Assembly (NCBI GenBank): GCA_031255615.1
Contig: JAIRSD010000246.1
Span: forward strand, 1-9,099
DNA from: Treponema sp.
GTDB lineage: Bacteria > Spirochaetota > Spirochaetia > Treponematales > Breznakiellaceae
DNA: 9,099 nt
Direction: 5' to 3'
Shown: in pieces, positions 1-6,063 of the stretch
Position numbering within the stretch: position 1 is the first letter of the stretch
Layout of the letters: every line of letters starts with the position of its first letter
The notes under the pieces: generated by a model
What the model saw: only the letters and a program-made list of their open reading frames with translations
Database searches by the model: none
Told to the model about the DNA's origin: nothing
Made by a program: the position numbers and the translations under genes

Positions 1-60
1 TGCTCCGCACCCTTCCTATCCCTTGCGCGGAAGCTGCCCGCGCCGGCCTCCCTGCCGGCC
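1..60. repeat. GC-rich element, inverted partner of 721-748, cut by the window edge
   Basis: Positions 1-28 are the reverse complement of 721-748 with one mismatch, and weaker similarity continues inward on both sides. The remainder contains a GCCGGC direct/palindromic pair separated by six bases (about 42-59). No reading frame here looks protein coding. The element continues beyond the left edge, so its full extent is unknown. It looks like one end of a dispersed GC-rich intergenic repeat lying in opposite orientation on the two sides of the 210-bp array. Confidence 0.6.
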
Positions 61-650
61 TGAGCATGGATACGCGGACGGAAGAAATTTACCACGAAGG
101 CGAAGAAGGCGCACGAAAGGCGGGGATTGGAAGCGTGTATTCATTCCTTCATGTTCCTGGCGAGCCGCAGCCCGCCTTGGTGCGCCTTCGTGGTTAACAT
201 TCTTATTCCCGGTTCTTTCGCTTATCCGGTGATTTAGCCTAAGCAAGGTACTAGCAGACTGCCTGGCCTAAAAAACCGGATATGTGGACGGAAGAAATTC
301 ACCACGAAGGCGAGGAAGGCGCACGAAAGGCGGGAGTTGAAGGCGTTTTTTCATTCCTTCGTGTTCCTGGCGAGCCGTAGGTCGCCTTTGTGCGCCTTCG
401 TGGTTAACATTCTTATTCCCGGTTCTTTCGCCTATCCGGTGATGTAGCCTAAGCAAGGTACTAGCAGACTGCCTGGTCTAAAAAATTGGATATGCAGCCG
501 GAAGAAATTCACCACGAAGGCGAGGAAGGCGCACGAAAGGCGGGGGTTGAAGGCGCTTTTTCATTCCTTCGTGTTCCTGGCGAGCCGTAGGTCGCCTTTG
601 TGCGCCTTCGTGGTTAACATTCCTGTTCCCGATTCTTTCGCTTATCCGGC
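52..650. repeat. Tandem array, three copies of a 210-bp-period palindromic element
   Basis: The motif accacgaaggcg occurs at 91, 301 and 511, giving an exact 210-bp period. Each copy is an imperfect palindrome. Inner arms are 91-102/183-194, 301-312/393-404 and 511-522/603-614, each a perfect 12-bp match. An outer arm pair, ACCGGATA/TATCCGGT, is clear in copy 2 (275-282/433-440). Copies are joined by a linker containing aagcaaggtactagcagac. Copy 3 loses similarity after about 650. Open frames across it are low-complexity Arg/His/Glu-rich translations repeated from copy to copy with no ribosome binding site, so I treat none as a gene. The unit resembles a MITE-like or REP-like intergenic element. 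A related copy is at 1812-2033. Confidence 0.85.
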
Positions 651-658
651 GGCTTTGA

Positions 659-683
659 GTTTTGGCGCGCCCCGCGCCAAAAC
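659..683. repeat. Perfect 11-bp stem palindrome
   Basis: Arms 659-669 (gttttggcgcg) and 673-683 are perfectly complementary around a 3-base CCC loop. The sequence starts where array copy 3 ends. No T-run follows on the plus strand (A-rich sequence follows further on), so a terminator role is not well supported. It may mark the boundary between the array and the GC-rich element that follows. Confidence 0.6.
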
Positions 684-720
684 CCGGACCGCGAAAAAGG
701 GCGGGGCTGCGGAGGCTTTC

Positions 721-835
721 GCGCAAGGGATAGGAGGGGTGCGGAGCAGACCCGGCGCGGAGCGCCGGGGCCGGAGGCGAAGCCGGAGCCCCGGATAGCC
801 CGGTCCCCGGCCTTTGGCCGGGGATGCGCCCCTAT
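721..835. repeat. GC-rich hairpin-rich repeat element, partner of 1-28
   Basis: The segment starts with the 28-bp inverted match to positions 1-28. It then shows several stem-loops: 751-758/762-769 (cccggcgc arms, GGA loop) and 804-812/816-824 (tccccggcc arms, TTT loop), with a weaker stem around 766-797. Frames through it give Arg/Pro/Gly-rich translations typical of repeats and have no start context. It looks like a dispersed structured intergenic repeat. A TATGAT hexamer (835-840) follows immediately, but no acceptable -35 element accompanies it. Confidence 0.55.
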
Positions 836-925
836 ATGATACATTTTCCGCCCGGACTTCTTTCATCTGGGAATTGCCGCCGGGCAAGGCCGGGGCTTTA
901 CCGATTGGAATGAGGTGTCGTATAG

Positions 926-962
926 TTTTTAAGCGGCTGCCGCCGGAAACCGAAGTCTCCGA
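926..962. repeat. Degenerate fragment of the three-hairpin repeat
   Basis: A T-run followed by aagcggctgc, then cggaaac and gaagtctccg, aligns with the third hairpin of the composite repeat at about 3054-3093 (aagcggttgc, cggaaact, gaagtttctga). Most differences are C here for T there. The stem cggaaac/gtctccg survives with one mismatch. It lies about 95 bp upstream of the regulator start, between the GC-rich repeats and the gene. It is probably a decayed remnant. A role in regulator expression cannot be judged from the sequence. Confidence 0.5.
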
Positions 963-1041
963 AGGGCGCCGGTATGAGAAGGACCGCCGGGAAACCGGTT
1001 TCTTGACAGTTTCGCCTATGCTAAACCCCGCGCGGGTATTC

Positions 1042-1046
1042 AGGAG
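1042..1046 (+). promoter_or_regulatory. Ribosome binding site of the GntR-family gene
   Basis: AGGAG lies 11 bases before the ATG at 1058, slightly long spacing but the only good candidate. It supports the ATG start, which also places the winged-helix domain at the usual distance from the N-terminus. Confidence 0.6.
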
Positions 1047-1057
1047 CCCCAGATAAC

Positions 1058-1807
1058 ATGGCCGCGGACAAGACGACGGATGTATTGGACAAACAAAACG
1101 CGCTGCCTCTGCATATTCAGTTTGAGCGGATTGTAAGGCAGAAAATTGAGGACGAGGACTGGGTGGTTAATTCTCCTATTCCGTCGGAGAATGAGCTTTC
1201 AAGAATCTACGGGCTGTCCCGGATGACGGTCCGATCTGTTCTGAACCGGCTCCAGATGAACGGCCTTATCTACCGTATTCCCGGCAAGGGCACGTTTATC
1301 GCGGAGCCCAAAATAACCAGTGAACCGCTGGTTAAATACGGGATCCGGGAACAGCTTGAGGCGATGGGTTATGAAACAAGCACCAGCGTTATCGGCGTTA
1401 AAAAAAGTCTTTCCACCCTTAAGGTCGCCAAGTCCCTGGGGCTTGCGAAAAAGGTCGAAGTTTTTACGGTGAAGCGCGTCCGCGGCATCAAGGGGAAGCC
1501 CCTTAGTTTTCATGTAAGCTGCCTGCCCGCCCGGTATTTCAGGAATCTTGAGAAATGCGATCTGGAAAACAACCAGATGTGCCATTTGATTGAGCGGAAA
1601 TTTAAGTATCCCATCAGGCGGAGAATCGAAACCCTGGAGGCGACCAGCGCGACTCTTGAGGAATCCCAGTATTTAAACATTGAGCCCGGTTTTCCCCTGC
1701 TGCTGCTGGAAAATATCGTGTACACCGACAAAAATCTGGTCATTGAATATTCCCAGATTAAATTCCGGGGGGACAAATACAAGATCCGGATGGAATACGC
1801 CCCCTAG
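1058..1807 (+). CDS. GntR-family transcriptional regulator with UTRA ligand domain (HutC-like)
   Basis: A 249-residue protein of the usual length for the GntR/HutC subfamily, acting as a cytoplasmic DNA-binding regulator. Residues about 16-84 form the winged helix-turn-helix: PLHIQFERIV opens it, PSENELSRIYGLSRMTVRSV (42-61) is the recognition region, and GKGTFIAEP (76-84) is the wing. Residues about 92-243 match the UTRA effector fold, including the late LENIVYTD...VIEYSQIKFRGDKY segment. Family members usually repress sugar, sugar-acid or amino-acid catabolic genes until a small, often phosphorylated, metabolite binds. The gene is convergent with the catabolic cluster, so control of that cluster is inferred from proximity. 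I found no clear operator. No promoter with correct spacing stands out in the repeat-rich upstream DNA. Confidence 0.93.
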   Translation: MAADKTTDVLDKQNALPLHIQFERIVRQKIEDEDWVVNSPIPSENELSRIYGLSRMTVRSVLNRLQMNGLIYRIPGKGTFIAEPKITSEPLVKYGIREQLEAMGYETSTSVIGVKKSLSTLKVAKSLGLAKKVEVFTVKRVRGIKGKPLSFHVSCLPARYFRNLEKCDLENNQMCHLIERKFKYPIRRRIETLEATSATLEESQYLNIEPGFPLLLLENIVYTDKNLVIEYSQIKFRGDKYKIRMEYAP

Positions 1808-1811
1808 GATG

Positions 1812-2033
1812 TTGCTTGGCCTAAAAAACCGAATATGCGGATGGAAAAAATTTACCACGAGGGCGAGGAAGGCGCACGAAGACCGGGGATTGAAGGCGGA
1901 CGAGGGCCGGGGACAGGGAGCGGTTGTATATTCCTTCGTGTTCCTGGCGAGCCGCAGCCCGCCTTGGTGCGCCTTCGTGGTTAACATTCCTGTTCCCGGT
2001 TCTTTCGCTCATCCGGTGATGTAGGGTAAGCAA
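1812..2033. repeat. Fourth, solitary copy of the palindromic element, with a 24-base expansion
   Basis: This matches the array units at 52-650: inner arms 1854-1865 (accacgagggcg, one mismatch) and 1970-1981, then ttaacattcctgttcccggt and atccggtgatgtag. Compared with the array units the arm-to-arm distance is 24 bases longer, owing to extra G-rich sequence around 1891-1921. The ends TTGCTT (1812-1817) and AAGCAA (2028-2033) are complementary and extend as imperfect terminal repeats (TTGCTTGGCCT against AGGGTAAGCAA). No target-site duplication is obvious. It starts 4 bases after the regulator stop and ends 11 bases before the aldolase stop, so it fills the convergent intergenic gap. Confidence 0.8.
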
Positions 2034-2044
2034 GGTACCAGGAA

Positions 2045-2947
2045 TTACAACGGGAAATCCCGAATCAGTCCGTCAAGCATGCGTCCTATGGATTCCCGGA
2101 CCGAAAGATCCGCGCCGGCAAGCGGCAGCCGGGGGAGTCCGCCGCGGTATCCCAGGTGGTCCATGGCCGCCTTTACCCCGGCAACCCCCGCGGCGCCGGA
2201 TACGCCCATGTTGCATGCCAGAATCCGCCGGTTAAGCGGGGCGGCCCGTTCCAGATCCCCCTGCCGCAGTAACTGGAATAAGCGGACCGCGTATTCGGGA
2301 AGATAATCGGCCAGCGAGAGGACCCCCCCGGCGGCGCCGTTGATCATGGCGGAAAAGAAGGTGTTGGCGCTTCCCGCCAGTACGGTGAAATGTTCGGGCG
2401 CGGAAAAGATAATTTTTTCTATCCCCGCGGGGGCCGAATCCTTGACCCCTGCTATATTGGGGTGCCGCGCCAGCTCCTGTATCAGGTTGACCGAAATATC
2501 CAGCCCTCCGCAAAACTGCGGGGCCCTGTAGAGCAGGCAGGGTTTTTTGACCGCGGAGGCCACCCCGCCGAAATAAGCGGCCAGCGCCGCGTCGTTCATG
2601 GCGCTCTTGAAATACGAAGGAGGAAGCAGCGCAATAAAATCCGCGCCCGCATCTTCCGCAAGAAGGGCGAACTCTATGGTTTCCCGGGTGGATTCAAAAA
2701 TACTGCCCGCCATAACCGTCTGACGGGGCGCCTTGCGGGCAATGACGCAGTCCAGGACCCGCTGTTTTTCCCTAAAATTGAGGGATCTGTGCTCCCCGTT
2801 GGAACCCAGCACCAAAAACCCCGCGAGGCCGGTCTGGGCATACCGTTCGATATTCGCGTTCAGACTGTCAAGATCCAGGCCGCCCTGTGAATCAAAGGGA
2901 GTTGTTATGGGGGCATAGACGCCCCCCAGGTTCGTATCGCCGGACAC
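2045..2947 (-). CDS. DHDPS/N-acetylneuraminate lyase superfamily aldolase, HOGA-like
   Basis: A class I aldolase of 300 residues, the normal family length. From the GTG start it shows TTPF (15-18), GSNGEH (48-53), PPSYF (109-113), the catalytic-type Tyr140 in LLYRAPQFCGG, and the Schiff-base Lys169 in IAGVKDS. The dihydrodipicolinate synthase motif YNVPSRTG is replaced by YRAPQFCG, losing the Arg that binds aspartate semialdehyde, so this is unlikely to be DapA. The pattern LAGSAN...GGVLSLA...GVKAAMDHLGYRGG recalls 4-hydroxy-2-oxoglutarate aldolase and related 2-keto-3-deoxy acid aldolases, which release pyruvate or a related oxoacid. The start is GTG at 2947, preceded by AAGGAGG. An in-frame ATG at 2977 lies inside the hairpin repeat and has no ribosome site. 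It is the last gene of the minus-strand series, separated from the kinase by repeat A. The substrate is not determined. Confidence 0.9.
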   Translation of the reverse strand: MSGDTNLGGVYAPITTPFDSQGGLDLDSLNANIERYAQTGLAGFLVLGSNGEHRSLNFREKQRVLDCVIARKAPRQTVMAGSIFESTRETIEFALLAEDAGADFIALLPPSYFKSAMNDAALAAYFGGVASAVKKPCLLYRAPQFCGGLDISVNLIQELARHPNIAGVKDSAPAGIEKIIFSAPEHFTVLAGSANTFFSAMINGAAGGVLSLADYLPEYAVRLFQLLRQGDLERAAPLNRRILACNMGVSGAAGVAGVKAAMDHLGYRGGLPRLPLAGADLSVRESIGRMLDGLIRDFPL

Positions 2948-2952
2948 CGGTT

Positions 2953-2959
2953 CCTCCTT
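2953..2959 (-). promoter_or_regulatory. Ribosome binding site selecting the GTG start of the aldolase
   Basis: AAGGAGG on the minus strand, five bases before GTG at 2947. It lies inside the longer in-frame ORF from 2977, so it argues for GTG as the true start and against the repeat-derived extension. Confidence 0.75.
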
Positions 2960-2969
2960 GTCAGTGGAC

Positions 2970-3095
2970 CTGTTCAATAACCCGGTTGATTATTGAACAA
3001 GCCCTGCGAAAAAACGTGGGTTTCCCGAGGAAATCCACGTTTTTCCTCATTTTTTTTAAGCGGTTGCTGTTCGGAAACTGAAGTTTCTGAACAAC
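2970..3095 (+). repeat. Three-hairpin composite repeat, copy A
   Basis: Three stem-loops follow one another. Hairpin 1 is 2971-2980/2990-2999 (tgttcaataa arms). Hairpin 2 is 3010-3025/3029-3044 (16-bp stem with one G-T wobble, CGA loop). Hairpin 3 is 3068-3079/3082-3093 (tgttcggaaact arms, one wobble, GA loop). The whole unit recurs in reverse orientation at 6064-6188, and a remnant of hairpin 3 is at 926-962. It occupies most of the gap between the kinase stop (3124) and the aldolase ribosome site. Confidence 0.85.
3010..3044. terminator. Candidate bidirectional intrinsic terminator in repeat A
   Basis: A 16-bp stem with a 3-base loop, flanked by A6 on the left (3009-3014) and T5 on the right (3040-3044), with another T-run at 3050-3057. 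Read on the minus strand it would end in TTTTTT after the stem, downstream of the kinase. On that strand the stem carries one A-C mismatch instead of the G-U wobble seen on the plus strand. The adenines and uridines are also part of the stem, so strength is uncertain. Confidence 0.5.
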
Positions 3096-3123
3096 TCTAA
3101 TGTCTTGTCTTATTATTTCCGTC

Positions 3124-4458
3124 TCAATGTTTCCCCATCCCCTCCAGGGCCAGCACGGCGCTGCCCAGAATCATACATTCGCCCGCGGCCTCAAACCGGT
3201 AGGCGGGGAAAAGGCGTTCCTTAATGGCGAGCAGGGACCGGTCGATCATGCCGCCCGTCAGTTTGATATTCCTTTCCAGGGGCATAAAACCTTCGCAGAT
3301 AGAAAGCGTCTGCCTGATGGGATCGTGCATACCCCGCAGCAGCGCGGCAAGCAGGTCCTCCCGCCTGGTTTCCAGGGTAAGGCCCGTAAAGGCCCCTTTT
3401 TTCGGCGCAAGGCTTTGCCGATCCCCGCTTAGGTAGGGCAAAAATTCCACCCCTTCCCCCTGGGCGGAAAATTGTCCGGCGATGCGGGGCAGTTCCTCCG
3501 CGAAAAAGGCGGCGTCCCCCATGTCGCGGTAGAATTCTTTTCTAAACCAGTCGAGCGCGAATCCGCCGGCGGTGGTGGCGTAAATTTGCCATAGTCCCGG
3601 GGTGGCCGAACAGCGAAGGTAGTAACGTTCATCCGTCCTGGGGCTGTCCGTCAGGATCGAGATCATTTCACTGGAACCGGAAATATTAAGGATCGCTCCG
3701 GCCCTGGCGTTTCCCGCCCCAATCTGGGCCGCGGCCGCGTCGTTGGTCCCCAGGGCCACCGGGATGCCGGCTTTAAGCCCGCAGAGCCCCGCGGCCTCCG
3801 CCGCAAGGGTCCCCCCCGCTGCCCCGGCGGGCCGGATCTCCGGGAGCAGGGCAAGGGGGACGCCGAAACATTCCGCGATCTCTTGGGACCACCCCTCTCC
3901 CGTCACCGTCCGGTACAGGCCCGTTTGGGAGGCGTTCACCGGATCGGAGGCCCACCGGCCGGTAAGTTTCTTGTAGAGATAGGTGTTAAGGTGGCCCATC
4001 CGTTCCGCCCGGTTAAACACCGCGCTCCTGTGGCTTCGGATCCACAGGGCGGACGTAATGGAAGCGCCGCCGGTGAACGGCTGTATCCCGGTGATTCCCA
4101 AAAAGCGCTCTCCCCCCATCTTTTCCAGGATTTCCCTGGTCTGTTCTTTGCTTCGCCTGTCCAAATGGGTCAGAATGGGATACAGGGGATCGCCCGCCCC
4201 GTCCATGAACATCAGGGAAGGGGAGAATACGTCGTAGGCTATGAGATCGATAGGGGGGCCGGCGGCGGTCAGGGCCCGGATTCCCCGGATCATGGCGCCG
4301 TATACATCCTCCCCGTCGAGCTCTACCCAATCCCCGTGCAGCACCCGGATGTGGTAGGTCTCCCTGGCGGTATCCATAATTTCAAGCCGCCCCCCCGTTT
4401 CCCGCAGCAGGGCCAGCTTTACCGAGGATGTTCCAAAATCCAGGGACAGGATATACAT
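3124..4458 (-). CDS. FGGY-family carbohydrate kinase
   Basis: An ATP-dependent sugar kinase of 444 residues, a little shorter than the typical 480-500. The N-terminal phosphate motif is LDFGTSSVK (6-14). The catalytic Asp is probably Asp240 in GTNDAAAAQIGAG. The FGGY signature region is FLPYLSGDRQSLAPKKGAF (339-357), and the adenosine-binding segment is LTGGMIDRS (400-408). HGDWVELDGEDVY (41-53) corresponds to the usual Trp/Glu segment after the first strands. Family members phosphorylate xylulose, gluconate, ribulose, fuculose, glycerol and others; I cannot assign the substrate here. The ATG lies 5 bases after the UlaG-like gene stop without a strong ribosome site of its own, so translation is probably coupled. 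Repeat A follows its stop. Placement beside an SDR, a lactonase-like protein and an aldolase suggests it phosphorylates a sugar or sugar acid. Confidence 0.92.
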   Translation of the reverse strand: MYILSLDFGTSSVKLALLRETGGRLEIMDTARETYHIRVLHGDWVELDGEDVYGAMIRGIRALTAAGPPIDLIAYDVFSPSLMFMDGAGDPLYPILTHLDRRSKEQTREILEKMGGERFLGITGIQPFTGGASITSALWIRSHRSAVFNRAERMGHLNTYLYKKLTGRWASDPVNASQTGLYRTVTGEGWSQEIAECFGVPLALLPEIRPAGAAGGTLAAEAAGLCGLKAGIPVALGTNDAAAAQIGAGNARAGAILNISGSSEMISILTDSPRTDERYYLRCSATPGLWQIYATTAGGFALDWFRKEFYRDMGDAAFFAEELPRIAGQFSAQGEGVEFLPYLSGDRQSLAPKKGAFTGLTLETRREDLLAALLRGMHDPIRQTLSICEGFMPLERNIKLTGGMIDRSLLAIKERLFPAYRFEAAGECMILGSAVLALEGMGKH

Positions 4459-4463
4459 CGCCG

Positions 4464-5168
4464 TTAGTCCGTAATTTCTTCAAGGGGATAAGGTTTTCCC
4501 CGCTCCAGGATGCGCCCCCGGATGAGGCTGCCCTGGAAGGCGTTTGTAAAAGCGGCCGGATCCTCCGCGTTAACGGCGAAAAGGTCGTAATGACAGGGAA
4601 AGGCGTTTTTCAACCCTAAGGCATGGGCGAAAATTACCGCTTCCTGCCAGGTCATGTTGCCGAATTTCCCGTTGATGCAGATAAAACCGGCGTCGGGTTT
4701 CTGTTCCGCTATGGCGAAAAGCCGGGGGTTCATCAGGGTATCCCCGGAAAAATAGATCTTTCTTCCCCCGGCTTCCACGATAATCCCAATGCTGTCCTCC
4801 GTGTGCTCCGCGTGTACGGCGGACAGCCTGAAACCGCCCAAGGAAATTCCGTCTCCCCGTTTGAAAACCTCCATCTTGCCGGCGGAGAATCCTTCCCGTT
4901 TCAGGTGATCGACACAGGCCGGGGGGCCGTAAAAGCGCTTCCACCTTACATAGTCCCGCAGCGTCTCAATGTCAAGGTGATCCCCGTGGTCGTGCGTCGC
5001 GATGACATACTCGGTTTCCAACTCCCCTTTGCGCGGCAGGGGGCTGTACAGCCGGATGAAACCCTGGGCCGCGATAGAATCGCTGAAATAGGGATCGATT
5101 AAGATCGACGTTTCCGGGGACCGCAGGAGGAATATCGCCTGGCCGTACCAGGTTAGGGTTGCCGGCAT
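4464..5168 (-). CDS. UlaG-like metallo-beta-lactamase-fold hydrolase (putative lactonase)
   Basis: A 234-residue single-domain MBL protein with no signal peptide, so cytoplasmic. Metal ligands are visible in order: HDHGDH (59-64), His119/His122 in HAEHTEDS, Asp143 in FSGDT, and His193 in PCHYDLF. The opening TWYGQAIFLL and LIDPYFS (23-29), and the late INGKFGNMTWQEA segment (165-177), are typical of the COG2220/UlaG-like group. UlaG itself is L-ascorbate-6-phosphate lactonase and is longer (about 350 residues), so identity with UlaG is not claimed. The ATG overlaps the SDR stop in TAATG, and a near-perfect extended Shine-Dalgarno lies within the last codons of the SDR. Together with a neighbouring oxidoreductase and kinase, hydrolysis of a sugar lactone is a reasonable inference. 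Confidence 0.9.
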   Translation of the reverse strand: MPATLTWYGQAIFLLRSPETSILIDPYFSDSIAAQGFIRLYSPLPRKGELETEYVIATHDHGDHLDIETLRDYVRWKRFYGPPACVDHLKREGFSAGKMEVFKRGDGISLGGFRLSAVHAEHTEDSIGIIVEAGGRKIYFSGDTLMNPRLFAIAEQKPDAGFICINGKFGNMTWQEAVIFAHALGLKNAFPCHYDLFAVNAEDPAAFTNAFQGSLIRGRILERGKPYPLEEITD

Positions 5169-6037
5169 TATTTGATCACCTTCTTTTTCAAGTCTTCAAA
5201 TTTGAATTTCACCCCCTCCGGCGGGTTCATCCAGTCTTCAATGTCGTAGTAATCCACCAGATCGTAGTAATGCTCCGGCGCCCCGACCGCGGAAAGCCCC
5301 CCGTCTATGGGGATTACCTGGCCGGTGATATACGACGCCTCGTCGGAGGCCAAAAAAACCACCGCGCCGGCCATGTCCTCGGCGTAGCCGTTTCTCCGCA
5401 GCGGGATATACCGGTGGGAGTAGTGATAGAAGGGATCCCGTGATTCATCTTCCGGGTCAGGAACCCGCACATTGGTTACCCCGGGGGAAAACCCGTTCAC
5501 CCGGATGCCGTAACGTCCCATGTCCACCGCGAAACTTTTGATAATCCGGTTAAGCCCCGCCTTAAGGCCGCCGTACACCCCATCCCCGGAATGGGGTTGG
5601 TAGGATCGGATGGAGGTGTTAAAAATTATGTTCCCCCTGACATGATTTTTTACCATGCAACGGGCCGCCGCGGAGGCGCAGAGGATCATGCCGCGGAAAT
5701 CGACCTGGTATAGTTCGTCCATGGCTTCCGCGGTAATGTCCATCAGATTCTCAAAACGGGTGATCCCCGCGTTGTTTACCAGCAGGTCCAGCCGGCCCAG
5801 TTTTTCTACCGTTTCGTCCACCAGCCACTGGGGAACCTGGGCGTCTCCCATATTGCCCCGCAGAATACAGGCGTTAACCCCCAGGGCTTTTATATCGGAA
5901 AAAATTTTTTCGGCGGATTCGGGGGACGCCGAATGGTGAACCGCCACATCATAGCCGGCCTTGGCCAAGCCCAGGGCGCAGGCCCGGCCTATACCCCTGC
6001 TGGATCCCGTTACCAGCGCCGCTTTTCCGTTGCCCAT
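5168..6037 (-). CDS. SDR-family NAD(P)-dependent oxidoreductase
   Basis: A classical short-chain dehydrogenase of 289 residues. It has the nucleotide-binding TGSSRGIG (10-17), NNAG (88-91), the catalytic Ser142, Tyr155 and Lys159 (TSIRSY...VYGGLK), and GQVIPIDGG (239-247). Members interconvert alcohols and ketones; in sugar loci they often oxidise sugars, uronates or hexulosonates. After the DGG motif there are about 42 residues rich in Tyr, Asp and Lys (SAVGAPEHYYDLVDYYDIED and onward), longer than the usual short tail. The start at 6037 is chosen because GGAGGAGG lies five bases upstream and the nucleotide motif then sits at residue 10. A 51-codon upstream extension exists but is repeat B sequence. 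It is first in a tightly packed block with the UlaG-like gene and the kinase. Confidence 0.93.
   Translation of the reverse strand: MGNGKAALVTGSSRGIGRACALGLAKAGYDVAVHHSASPESAEKIFSDIKALGVNACILRGNMGDAQVPQWLVDETVEKLGRLDLLVNNAGITRFENLMDITAEAMDELYQVDFRGMILCASAAARCMVKNHVRGNIIFNTSIRSYQPHSGDGVYGGLKAGLNRIIKSFAVDMGRYGIRVNGFSPGVTNVRVPDPEDESRDPFYHYSHRYIPLRRNGYAEDMAGAVVFLASDEASYITGQVIPIDGGLSAVGAPEHYYDLVDYYDIEDWMNPPEGVKFKFEDLKKKVIK
5174..5184 (-). promoter_or_regulatory. Extended Shine-Dalgarno within the SDR 3' end, for the UlaG-like gene
   Basis: On the minus strand agaaggtgatc matches the 16S-complementary AGGAGGTGATC at 10 of 11 positions and lies five bases before the ATG at 5168. It is encoded within the Lys-rich C-terminus of the SDR (KKKVIK), so the site and the coding sequence share bases, consistent with coupled translation. 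Confidence 0.7.
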
Positions 6038-6042
6038 ATCCG

Positions 6043-6050
6043 CCTCCTCC
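6043..6050 (-). promoter_or_regulatory. Ribosome binding site selecting the SDR start
   Basis: GGAGGAGG on the minus strand, five bases before the ATG at 6037. It argues against the upstream in-frame ATG at 6190, which would place repeat B in the coding region. Confidence 0.8.
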
Positions 6051-6063
6051 CGCCGTAAATAGG

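Noticed and set aside
52..650. CRISPR array
   Set aside because: The period is 210 bp with the whole unit conserved. There are no short repeats alternating with unique spacers, and no cas genes.
16..844. Several 60-83 codon frames in the 210-bp array and GC-rich repeats
   Set aside because: They repeat with the DNA units, are Arg/His/Pro-rich, lack ribosome sites and occur on both strands, which is typical of repeat DNA.
1003..1022. TTGACA (1003-1008) with TATGCT (1017-1022) as promoter of the GntR gene
   Set aside because: The spacing is only 8 bases, far from 16-18. Other candidates (TATAGT at 921-926, TATGAT at 835-840) lack a good -35 element.
2975..2977. ATG at 2977 as start of the aldolase
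   Set aside because: It lies inside the hairpin of repeat A and has no ribosome site, while GTG at 2947 has AAGGAGG at five bases.
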